DNA of 32,809 nt from an uncultured Eubacteriales bacterium (GTDB lineage: Bacteria; Bacillota; Clostridia; Oscillospirales; Acutalibacteraceae): assembly GCA_949292775.1 (NCBI GenBank), contig CASFBL010000024.1, positions 1 to 32,809 of the forward strand, read 5' to 3'. Position 1 is the stretch's first letter. Each line of letters starts with the position of its first letter. Positions 1 through 6,466 of this stretch are shown here, in pieces. The translations under genes and the position numbers were made by a program. The notes below the pieces were generated by a model that saw nothing but the letters and a program-made list of their open reading frames with translations, did no database searches and had not been told where the DNA came from.

Positions 1-464
1 GTAAACATAAAAACCAGTGTGCCGAGAATGGTAACAATGCCGGAAAATACTTGCGTAAAGCCCTGTAAAAGCCCGGTGCCGACAATGTCAATGTCGGTGA
101 CGACCGTGTTGATAAGGTCACCGTGGGGCGTGCTGTCAATGTAGGAAAGCGGCACGCGCGTAAGCTTTTTCATCACATCGTTGCGCATTTGTTCCACAGT
201 GTAGTATGACAGCTTGTTGGAATGGTAGGTCATAATCCATTGGAACAATGCAGACACGAGAATGATTGCTGCAAGCGCAATGCAAATTTGAATGAGCCGG
301 TTGAAGTCCACTTCTTCTACGCCGACCATGGCGTCCACCGCATAGCCGATAAAGACCGGAACGAGCAGAGAGAACAAAATTCCGATAAACGCTGAGAGAA
401 TGGCGGCAATCAGGTTCTTTTTAAACGGCTTGATATATTGCAAAAGTCGCTTTATGGTTTTCAT
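1..464 (-). CDS. ABC exporter half-transporter, active-site partner (3' end outside window)
   Basis: The first 154 codons are visible, read from the start codon at 464 down to the window edge. The translation opens with MKTIKRLLQYIKPFK, the usual cytoplasmic lead-in of an ABC exporter. Two hydrophobic helices follow (about residues 17-40 and 60-80), then the intracellular loop with QMRNDVMKKLTRVPLSYIDSTPHGDLINTVVTDID, typical of the type IV (ABC_membrane) fold. The nucleotide-binding domain lies beyond the window. An AGGAGG ribosome binding site sits upstream, and its ATG overlaps the TGA of the preceding ABC gene as ATGA, so the two are probably translationally coupled and form a heterodimer. 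The substrate cannot be told from the sequence; multidrug or peptide export is the usual guess for the family. Confidence 0.9.
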   Translation of the reverse strand, partial: MKTIKRLLQYIKPFKKNLIAAILSAFIGILFSLLVPVFIGYAVDAMVGVEEVDFNRLIQICIALAAIILVSALFQWIMTYHSNKLSYYTVEQMRNDVMKKLTRVPLSYIDSTPHGDLINTVVTDIDIVGTGLLQGFTQVFSGIVTILGTLVFMF

Positions 465-1936
465 GCGTTTGCCGCCTCCTTTTCAGAAAGTTGTGAATGG
501 CAGATTTCACGGTACAGCTCGTTTTCTTCGTAAAGCTGTTCGTGCGTTCCAATGCCGCAGATTTTGCCGTCGTCCATCAAAATGATTTGGTCGGCGTTTC
601 TGACCGTACTCACGCGCTGTGAGACTAAGATGATGGTTTTGTCAGAAAGCTCTGTTGCAATCGCGCGGCGCATTTTCGCGTCTGTTGCATAGTCGAGCGC
701 GCTCGAGGAATCGTCAAAAATGATGATTTCCGGGTCGCCGACAAGAGCCCTTGCAATGCAAAGCCGCTGCCGCTGACCGCCTGAAAAGTTTTTGCCGCTT
801 TCTTCCACCGGTGTTTGCAGCCCGTCCGGCAGCTTTTCTACAAATTCCGCGCTTTGCGAAATGCGAAGCGCTGTTTCAATCTGTTCTGCGGGAACATCAC
901 GCTTGCCGCAGGTGAGGTTGTCAAGCACCGTCCCCTTAAACAGCCGGCTGCCCTGCGAAACAATGTGCACCGTACCGCGAAGCGCCCGGAAAGTGAATTC
1001 CCGGACATCATGCCCAAACACGCGCACATGCCCGCTGTCAGTGTCGTAAAGCCGCAGCATTAAGTTGATCATCGCAGATTTTCCCGCGCCCGTACCGCCG
1101 ATAATGCCTACGGTCTGCCCTTTTTGGATTTCCAGCTGAATGTCAGACAGTACCTTTTCCTCTGCATCAGTAAAAGAGAAGTCCACATGTTCAAACGAGA
1201 TGGCAGGGCTTCCGTCTGTGGGGTCAATTTTTGAAAGCGTGCCCTCTTCCATGGTCGGTTTGGTGTTCAACACATCTTCCACGCGGGTGATGCTCGCGGC
1301 TGCTTTTGTAAAGACCACAATCACATTGGCAAATACAATAATCGAAAGCAAAATCTGCGTCATGTAGTTGGTAAACGCAATTATTTCACCTTGCGTAAGC
1401 GCGCCGGTGTTGACATTGATGCCGCCGAAATACAAAATCAGCACAATGCCAAGGTTGATTACGGCAAAGGTGAGGGGGTTGAGATAGGCGTTGAGACGGC
1501 CAACGCGCACATTGATTTTGGTGAGTTGGGCGTTCTCGTCGGAAAAACGCTGTTTTTCATGCGCGCTTTTGCCGAAAGCCCGAATCACGCGCACGCCCGA
1601 AAGCCCTTCCCCCGTAATGCGTGAAAGTCTGTCAAGCCGCTGCTGAATTTTTTTGTAAAGCGGCAGGGAACGGCTTAAAATGTAATACATAATGCCGCTG
1701 ACGATAAATCCGGCGACAAAAAAGATAATGGACATTTTTAAGTCCAGCGCCATTGCCATGACAAGGGACCCGGCAATCAAAAACGGCGAACGGAACATCA
1801 AGCGGATAAGCATTGCAACACCCGACTGAATCTGGTTGATATCGTTGGTAATGCGGGTAATGAGCGTTGCGTTGGAAAACTTGTCGCGGTCAGCTTTTGA
1901 AAGGGAATTTATCGTGTGCAGCAGGTCGCGGCGCAT
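461..1936 (-). CDS. ABC exporter half-transporter, degenerate-site partner, N-terminally truncated
   Basis: From the first ATG the protein has 491 residues against about 580 expected. It begins with MRRDLLHTINSLSKADRDKFS, which in relatives lies just after the second membrane helix, so TM1 and TM2 are missing. Four helices remain (about 51-64, 68-87, 153-171, 183-210). The nucleotide-binding domain has Walker A GGTGAGKS (about 280-287), signature FSGGQ (384-388) and Walker B ending in FDDSSSALD. The catalytic glutamate is aspartate (D409) and the switch histidine is glutamine (Q440), as is common in the degenerate subunit of heterodimeric exporters. The frame stays open upstream to about 1993 with family-like residues (GEYCAAVAQQGIGTA) but meets a stop at 1997-1999 and has no in-frame start with a binding site. 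The gene may be a 5'-deleted remnant or a shortened but expressed subunit. Confidence 0.8.
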   Translation of the reverse strand: MRRDLLHTINSLSKADRDKFSNATLITRITNDINQIQSGVAMLIRLMFRSPFLIAGSLVMAMALDLKMSIIFFVAGFIVSGIMYYILSRSLPLYKKIQQRLDRLSRITGEGLSGVRVIRAFGKSAHEKQRFSDENAQLTKINVRVGRLNAYLNPLTFAVINLGIVLILYFGGINVNTGALTQGEIIAFTNYMTQILLSIIVFANVIVVFTKAAASITRVEDVLNTKPTMEEGTLSKIDPTDGSPAISFEHVDFSFTDAEEKVLSDIQLEIQKGQTVGIIGGTGAGKSAMINLMLRLYDTDSGHVRVFGHDVREFTFRALRGTVHIVSQGSRLFKGTVLDNLTCGKRDVPAEQIETALRISQSAEFVEKLPDGLQTPVEESGKNFSGGQRQRLCIARALVGDPEIIIFDDSSSALDYATDAKMRRAIATELSDKTIILVSQRVSTVRNADQIILMDDGKICGIGTHEQLYEENELYREICHSQLSEKEAANA

Positions 1937-1995
1937 GGCTGTGCCGATGCCTTGCTGCGCAACAGCCGCACAATATTCTCCAAAAAATTTAATGT

Positions 1996-2028
1996 ATTAT
2001 AGTATACCATTTTTTGTAATTATTGCAA
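1996..2028 (-). promoter_or_regulatory. Promoter for the ABC exporter genes
   Basis: On the minus strand a TTGCAA -35 (2023-2028), a 16-base spacer and a TATACT -10 (2001-2006) are followed by a second AT-rich TATAAT hexamer (1996-2001). A GGAG motif (1978-1981) stands six bases before an out-of-frame GTG (1969-1971). The promoter looks intact although the gene behind it has lost its 5' coding part. Confidence 0.55.
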
Positions 2029-2096
2029 GAAAGAGAGAATAAAAATACATAAGAGCGGAAAAATATTACAGAGAAAACCGGGGGAGGCAACAAGCG

Positions 2097-2447
2097 TTGA
2101 AAAAGATTTTGCTTTCGCTTTGTGCGCTTGCGTTGGTGGCTTCAGGCGGGCTTCTTGCCTGGCTTCTGACAGAGTTTCAAATTACCCTGCAAAGCTCGGC
2201 GGGCGGTACGCTGTATTGCGAAAAAATCACCGTCCACCCGTTTCAAAAGGTGAAAATTTATATCGTACCGGAGCAAAACAAAACGGAATATACACTCGAA
2301 AGCATTGTGGTAAACGGCGAGGATTGCACCGGCGCGGTGTATCGGGAATGCCTAACGCTTGACCGTGTGTGGGGTGACCAGGTGGTCGAGGCGACTTTCA
2401 GCGAAAATCAAACACCGGCGGCGCCTGCTTCCGCGGTGTTTGTATAG
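2097..2447 (+). CDS. Small membrane-anchored or secreted protein with one beta-repeat
   Basis: 116 residues. The start is taken as TTG because a GGGAGG site lies nine bases upstream and the reading begins with a clear signal or anchor segment (MKKILLSLCALALVASGGLLAWLL). After it comes a single module of about 70 residues: GGTLYCEKITVHPFQKVKIYIVPEQ, then LESIVVNGED, then VVEATFSE. This GGT...VNG...VxATF pattern resembles the bacterial beta-sandwich repeats of surface proteins, which usually occur in tandem; here there is only one copy. The tail is rich in Pro and Ala (TPAAPASAVFV). It is a monocistronic gene ending in a strong terminator. The function is unknown. The repeat assignment is by pattern only. 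Confidence 0.65.
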   Translation: MKKILLSLCALALVASGGLLAWLLTEFQITLQSSAGGTLYCEKITVHPFQKVKIYIVPEQNKTEYTLESIVVNGEDCTGAVYRECLTLDRVWGDQVVEATFSENQTPAAPASAVFV

Positions 2448-2458
2448 CATCAAAAAAG

Positions 2459-2486
2459 AAAAGCCGTGCAGCTGCACGGCTTTTTT
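2459..2486. terminator. Bidirectional rho-independent terminator
   Basis: A perfect 26-base palindrome (2459-2484, arms AAAAGCCGTGCAG and its complement) gives a U-run on both strands. It stands between the convergent beta-repeat gene and the MFS transporter gene, whose stop codon directly abuts it. Confidence 0.9.
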
Positions 2487-3739
2487 CAGTTTTCCTGCGC
2501 TTTGTTAAATCGTTTCCACATCGGTATGCAGACTAAAGATATCAGTACCGCGAGCACGGCAATGCCAATCCACATCCAAAACAATGCGGACCAGCCAAGC
2601 TCTGCCTCTAACAGCATCCCGGCCAAAAGGTTGAGCCCGCCGCAGCCTATATAAGCGACTGCGTTTAATAAGCCGCCAATTGTGCTGACGCGCCCGCTTT
2701 TTGAAAAGCGAAGCGGCACAATCGTAATCAGCATAACATTGACGGCGAACATGCAGTTGGTTACCGCCGCCATAGATACCAACGACAGCACGATGCTCTT
2801 AGACCCCGCAAATTTAAGGAGCAGCAGAAATACAGCCGCTATTGAAAAGAAAACCAGTGAGGTGGTAATCTCGTTGTGCAGTTTCCGGTTTAAGTATTTT
2901 GCAAAATATGCACCGGTTACATTGACAATCGGCAAAAGCATAGTAAGCGCCAGTGAGAAAGTCGTTTTTGAGCCAAAAGTGCTGGCGAAAAAGGTCGGCA
3001 CCCACTGGGTAACGCTGTCTTTTAAAGTGCCTTGAATCACAATGGGAATCATCAAAAGCAGTGCGCCGCTTGATGCCATAAGCTTTGCGGTTTCCCGAAA
3101 TCCGGCAGCGCGAACCGGTGCCTGCTTTGCCGTTTCTGCTTTTTCGGCTTTGGAGCGAAACAGGTTCTTTGTTCCGAACAGCCAAATCAAAGCGACAATA
3201 CCCTCAAAGGCACCGCAGGTCAGAAAAACATAGTTCCACGGCAAAAAAACAAGCGTTACAAGACTTAATGCATAGCTTAACAGTGTGCCGATCGGGACTG
3301 TGGTAGACATGTCGATACCGAATTTATCCCTGGTCGGCGCATCAAAATTCAAAGAGGCAATTTTTAAAATCGGCGACCAAACCAAAGACTGTGCAAATCC
3401 ATTGAGTGCCCAAAGCAGTAAAAACAGGGGGTAGGCAGGGGCAAAATATAAAAAGCCGTTGCAAACAGCTGAAACCAAAAGTCCCCAAAACACCATTTTG
3501 CGGGTGTCCAAACGGTCACCTACAATGCCGCTGATAAATTGACCAACACCGTAGCATATGAAAAATGCCGAGGAAATGGAGGCGATACGGCTGTCGGAAA
3601 ATACCTGCCCGGACTGGAGCTCCGGCATAACCGCGGAATAATTTAATCTGCCGACATAGGTTGAGAAATAGCCGACCCAGCAAAGCAAAAAGGTGTAAAA
3701 ATCTTTTTTATTCTTGTAACCAAAATGATTTTGTGCCAT
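2486..3739 (-). CDS. MFS transporter, organophosphate:phosphate antiporter (OPA) type
   Basis: 417 residues from the ATG at 3739, which has a GAGGT site about eight bases upstream. A longer open frame to 3961 exists but is antisense to the neighbouring gene and was not used. The protein has about 12 hydrophobic segments with a central polar loop (FRSKAEKAETAKQAPVRA, near residue 200), as in a 6+6 MFS fold. The N-terminal stretch YVGRLNYSAVMPEL (R31) lines up with the YLVRKNFALAMP region of GlpT, whose arginine contacts phosphate. The second half has DSVTQWVPTFFA, like the GlpT/UhpT signature region. This points to exchange of a phosphorylated sugar, glycerol phosphate or similar ester for phosphate across the cytoplasmic membrane. 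The divergent phosphohydrolase fits a role in organophosphate use. The exact substrate is not determinable. Confidence 0.8.
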   Translation of the reverse strand: MAQNHFGYKNKKDFYTFLLCWVGYFSTYVGRLNYSAVMPELQSGQVFSDSRIASISSAFFICYGVGQFISGIVGDRLDTRKMVFWGLLVSAVCNGFLYFAPAYPLFLLLWALNGFAQSLVWSPILKIASLNFDAPTRDKFGIDMSTTVPIGTLLSYALSLVTLVFLPWNYVFLTCGAFEGIVALIWLFGTKNLFRSKAEKAETAKQAPVRAAGFRETAKLMASSGALLLMIPIVIQGTLKDSVTQWVPTFFASTFGSKTTFSLALTMLLPIVNVTGAYFAKYLNRKLHNEITTSLVFFSIAAVFLLLLKFAGSKSIVLSLVSMAAVTNCMFAVNVMLITIVPLRFSKSGRVSTIGGLLNAVAYIGCGGLNLLAGMLLEAELGWSALFWMWIGIAVLAVLISLVCIPMWKRFNKAQEN

Positions 3740-3742
3740 AAT
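3714..3742 (+). promoter_or_regulatory. Promoter of the phosphohydrolase gene
   Basis: TTGTAA (3714-3719), a 17-base spacer and CATAAT (3737-3742) lie ahead of an AGGAG site and the ATG at 3777. The -10 element overlaps the start codon of the divergent MFS gene, so the two 5' ends are tightly interlocked. Confidence 0.5.
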
Positions 3743-3776
3743 GTAGTTACCTCGGAAAGAAAAAGGAGAATTTTGT

Positions 3777-4664
3777 ATGTTTTGCAGTGCCGATAAAAAG
3801 TATCTTTCCCTGCTCGATACGCGCGGCGTCTTTGATAATACCACAAAAAGTGCGCTTGCGCAAACTGAAGTTGCAAAAATTGTCCGTCGGCATTTTAGCT
3901 CCGGTAGTGAGAAAACAAAAAAAGCACTGCTTATCGGTTTTGACGGTGCGCGCGCAGACACTATGCAGCTTTTGTGCGAAAGCGAAAGTGAGCCGGTGTC
4001 CGGGGCGTTGTTTACATCCGGTTACAGTGCAGTTAATGCTTTAAAAGCAGAAGGCGGCTTGTACCTTTCGTATGCGGGCGGCGAAAAAGATGACCCGCAG
4101 GAGACCTCGACAGCGCAGGGCTGGGCTGCGATTTTGACCGGCGTGTGGGGCGGCGTCAATGGTGTGAAAAAGCATGTTCCGCTGAAAAATGAAACGCCTA
4201 CGGTTCTGCGAGAGCTTGCAGAACAGGGGAAAACAGCCGCATTTTTAGCGGAGTGGAACGATCATTTTACCATTACATATAAAAATGAGATTGAACTTGT
4301 GAAACACGAAAAAACGCCGCTGCGCTTTATACAGTTTGAAACCGATAAAGCCTTGCAGCAGGCATTTTTACAAGAGATTCAAAACGGAACGGATTGTATT
4401 TTCGGCATTTTTGAAGGGCCTGATTACAATGGCCACAGCACACAGTTCGGTATGCAGAATTACCGCTATGTTATGAGCGTGTTGCATTTAGATAACATTG
4501 CCTATTCTCTTATAGAGGCTGTGAAAGCCCGCCCGACTTATGCCGAGGAGGACTGGCTGATTCTCATTACTTCCGACCACGGCGGTCACAAGCATGGCCA
4601 TGGCACACAGCAAGCATATGACCGAATGACTTTCATAGCCTGCAATCAGAAGCTATCTGTTTAA
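3777..4664 (+). CDS. Alkaline-phosphatase-superfamily metal-dependent phosphohydrolase/phosphodiesterase
   Basis: 295 residues with no signal peptide, so probably cytoplasmic. The metal-binding landmarks of the superfamily occur in order: LLIGFDGARADT (D56), a nucleophile region ETSTAQGWAAILTG (Ser111/Thr112 candidates), EGPDYNGHS (D216, H220) and TSDHGGHKHGHGT (D267, H268, H273/H275). The layout matches nucleotide pyrophosphatase/phosphodiesterase-like or phosphomutase-like members rather than secreted PhoA. An AGGAG site lies upstream of the ATG. It is divergent from the OPA-type transporter with 37 bases between starts, which suggests that it hydrolyses an imported phosphate ester. Sulfatase or phosphonate hydrolase activity cannot be excluded. 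The 3' end overlaps the convergent cca gene by four bases. Confidence 0.8.
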   Translation: MFCSADKKYLSLLDTRGVFDNTTKSALAQTEVAKIVRRHFSSGSEKTKKALLIGFDGARADTMQLLCESESEPVSGALFTSGYSAVNALKAEGGLYLSYAGGEKDDPQETSTAQGWAAILTGVWGGVNGVKKHVPLKNETPTVLRELAEQGKTAAFLAEWNDHFTITYKNEIELVKHEKTPLRFIQFETDKALQQAFLQEIQNGTDCIFGIFEGPDYNGHSTQFGMQNYRYVMSVLHLDNIAYSLIEAVKARPTYAEEDWLILITSDHGGHKHGHGTQQAYDRMTFIACNQKLSV

Positions 4665-6007
4665 CAAGAACCTGTTTCCTGCGGCGCGGTTTGCAATTTT
4701 GCAAGCAGCGCCGTTTTTTCGTTTGGACACGCTTCCGAGATAACTGCATCTAAAAGCCAGTTTAACTTGCGCTGGATTTCAGGACCGTCAGAAATTCCGG
4801 CAGCTTTTAAATCATTTCCGTTGATAGCCAGGTCTTTCAAACAATAGCATTCTCCGTTTTTCAAAATGTCAGAAAGGCAGTTTTCCATTTGCAGTAATTT
4901 TTTGTCTATTGCGTGCGGGTCGGCTTTGGCACGGTTGTCTGCACGCTTGATTTTGATGAGCTGACGGTAGTGCTCCACACCGATTTTTCGCAGAAGCTGT
5001 TTTGCTTCCACTTTGGTTTTCGGGGCTTTTGTGTCGTGTATGGCAATCAGTTCTGTCACCGTGTCTACCGTCTTGCGCGGGTAACGAAGTCTTGTTAAAA
5101 TCGGGCGAACCAACTCAGACCCTGTTTTTTCGTGCCCTTTAAAATGGTCAGTGCCGTTTTCATCTGTTCGCCGGCAAAGGGGCTTTGCAAAATCGTGAAA
5201 AAACATGCAAAGCCGCAAGGTTTCATCTGTATCTATACTTTCGAGCGCATGCAGGGTGTGCTCAAAAACATCATAACAGTGGTAGCGGGTGTTTTGGGGA
5301 CAGCCGAGCAAGGGTGTCAGCTCCGGGATAAACACTTCAATGACTTCGTGAAATTCCCGCAGCACTTCTGCAGCATTTTTACCAAGCAGCAGCTTCGTAA
5401 ATTCTTCCCGAATCCGTTCGGCGGACACGACAGTTAATAATTGTCTATTTCGCAAAATGCTTTTTGCGGTTTCCGCTTCCAACTCGAACCCAAGCGTCGC
5501 TGAAAAGCGAAGTCCGCGTAAAATACGCAAGGTGTCCTCGCGAAAACGCCTGTCCGGTTCGCCGACTGCGCGCAAAATACCATTTTGTAAATCTGCTGCG
5601 CCGCCGCACAGATCAACAATGCCGTCTGTTGGGTTCCAGCAAAGCGTGTTCACGGTAAAATCGCGCCGCCGTACATCGTCTGCAAGACTTCTTGAAAAAG
5701 AAACGCTTTTTGGGTGGCGCGCGTCTAAATATTGTCCATCTATCCGGTAGGTTGTGATTTCCAGCGGCGCGCCGTCTATAAGCGCAGTGACCGTTCCGTG
5801 CTGAATGCCGGTTTCCAACACGCGGAAGCCTCGGAAAATCTGTTTGGTTTCTTCGGGCGTGGCGGAAGTCGTAATATCCCAATCACTCGGCGTTTTCCCG
5901 AGCAGACAGTCGCGCACGCACCCGCCTACGGCGTAAGCTTCCTGATTCGCTTGGCACAGCATGCGAAGCGCTTTTTCAACCGGTTTCGGAGCATGTACGG
6001 CATTCAT
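4661..6007 (-). CDS. cca: CCA-adding tRNA nucleotidyltransferase with HD domain
   Basis: 448 residues from the ATG at 6007, chosen because AAAGGAAG precedes it. The upstream ATG at 6043 falls inside the -10 box. The enzyme adds or repairs the CCA tail of tRNA in the cytosol. The nucleotidyltransferase head shows GGCVRDCLLG (about 28-37) and the metal-binding DWD (D42, D44), followed by RRRDFTVNTLCW and the RFREDTLRILRGLRFSATLGF neck helix typical of class II enzymes. An HD domain follows (HCYDVFEHTLHAL ... FFHDFAKP ... GHEKTG), usually linked to phosphohydrolase activity. The head, neck and HD order is normal for Clostridia. Confidence is high for the family; whether it adds all of CCA or only part is inferred. 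Confidence 0.95.
   Translation of the reverse strand: MNAVHAPKPVEKALRMLCQANQEAYAVGGCVRDCLLGKTPSDWDITTSATPEETKQIFRGFRVLETGIQHGTVTALIDGAPLEITTYRIDGQYLDARHPKSVSFSRSLADDVRRRDFTVNTLCWNPTDGIVDLCGGAADLQNGILRAVGEPDRRFREDTLRILRGLRFSATLGFELEAETAKSILRNRQLLTVVSAERIREEFTKLLLGKNAAEVLREFHEVIEVFIPELTPLLGCPQNTRYHCYDVFEHTLHALESIDTDETLRLCMFFHDFAKPLCRRTDENGTDHFKGHEKTGSELVRPILTRLRYPRKTVDTVTELIAIHDTKAPKTKVEAKQLLRKIGVEHYRQLIKIKRADNRAKADPHAIDKKLLQMENCLSDILKNGECYCLKDLAINGNDLKAAGISDGPEIQRKLNWLLDAVISEACPNEKTALLAKLQTAPQETGSC
4682..4719 (+). terminator. Terminator of the phosphohydrolase gene, nested in cca
   Basis: CGGCGC (4682-4687) pairs with GCGCCG (4708-4713), an inner TTGCAA/TTGCAA pair extends the stem, and six T follow. 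The hairpin acts on plus-strand transcripts but lies in the last codons of the convergent cca gene. Confidence 0.75.
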
Positions 6008-6038
6008 GGCGTTTCTTCCTTTCGTTTTGTCTTTGTAT

Positions 6039-6068
6039 ATCATAGCATATTACAAGCCGGGTTTACAA
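6039..6068 (-). promoter_or_regulatory. Promoter of cca
   Basis: On the minus strand TTGTAA (6063-6068), an 18-base spacer and TATGAT (6039-6044). The -35 overlaps that of the divergent ynzC promoter. A 9-base direct repeat TTACAAGCC (6050-6058 and 6063-6071) lies across the region. Confidence 0.55.
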
Positions 6069-6090
6069 GCCAAAAGAAATCGTGTATACT
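6062..6090 (+). promoter_or_regulatory. Promoter of ynzC
   Basis: TTTACA (6062-6067), a 17-base spacer and TATACT (6085-6090), about 38 bases before the start codon at 6128. It shares five -35 bases with the cca promoter on the other strand. Confidence 0.7.
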
Positions 6091-6127
6091 TTAGTGCTGT
6101 AAGAATTTTAGAAATAGGGGACAAAGC

Positions 6128-6334
6128 ATGGAACAGCAAAAAATCGACCGCATCAACTTTCTTGCCAAAAAATCCAGAACACCCGAAGGGCTGACGCCTG
6201 AGGAATTGAAAGAACAAGCCGTTCTTCGCCGGGAATATATTGACAGCTTTAAACGCAATTTGACCGCACAGCTCGACAATACTTATATCATCGGACCCGA
6301 CGGCAAAAAGCGAAAACTGGAAAAACGCAGCTGA
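6128..6334 (+). CDS. ynzC: YnzC/DUF896 family small protein
   Basis: 68 residues, charged and helical. It begins MEQQKIDRINFLAKKSRTPEGLTPEELKEQA and has the conserved LRREYIDSFKRNL segment, all hallmarks of the DUF896 family (YnzC of Bacillus), which folds as a short helical hairpin. In Bacillus a relative lies in an SOS-associated operon, but the biochemical role is unknown. A GGGG-type site precedes the ATG and the gene has its own promoter. No clear terminator follows; 132 bases then lead to the topoisomerase genes. Confidence 0.9.
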   Translation: MEQQKIDRINFLAKKSRTPEGLTPEELKEQAVLRREYIDSFKRNLTAQLDNTYIIGPDGKKRKLEKRS

Positions 6335-6381
6335 TTTCATCTTTTTTCAAGCTTACAAACACAAAATAGAATAGGTTAAAC

Positions 6382-6411
6382 TTGACGAAACCGCTATATA
6401 TCGTGTAAAAT
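6382..6411 (+). promoter_or_regulatory. Promoter of the topoisomerase pair
   Basis: TTGACG (6382-6387), an 18-base spacer and TAAAAT (6406-6411), about 55 bases before the ATG at 6467. The transcript leader is AT-rich and shows no obvious structure. Confidence 0.65.
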
Positions 6412-6466
6412 ATTTAGCGGTAATTTTTTGCATATTTGTAAATTTTTAAAAGGACGGAAAACTTTC

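Noticed and set aside
3740-3961. N-terminal extension of the MFS transporter by 74 residues
   Set aside because: It is antisense to the phosphohydrolase gene, adds no family sequence, and the ATG at 3739 has a proper ribosome binding site.
6008-6043. Upstream ATG for cca
   Set aside because: It lies on the -10 box of the promoter and has no binding site; the ATG at 6007 has AAAGGAAG.
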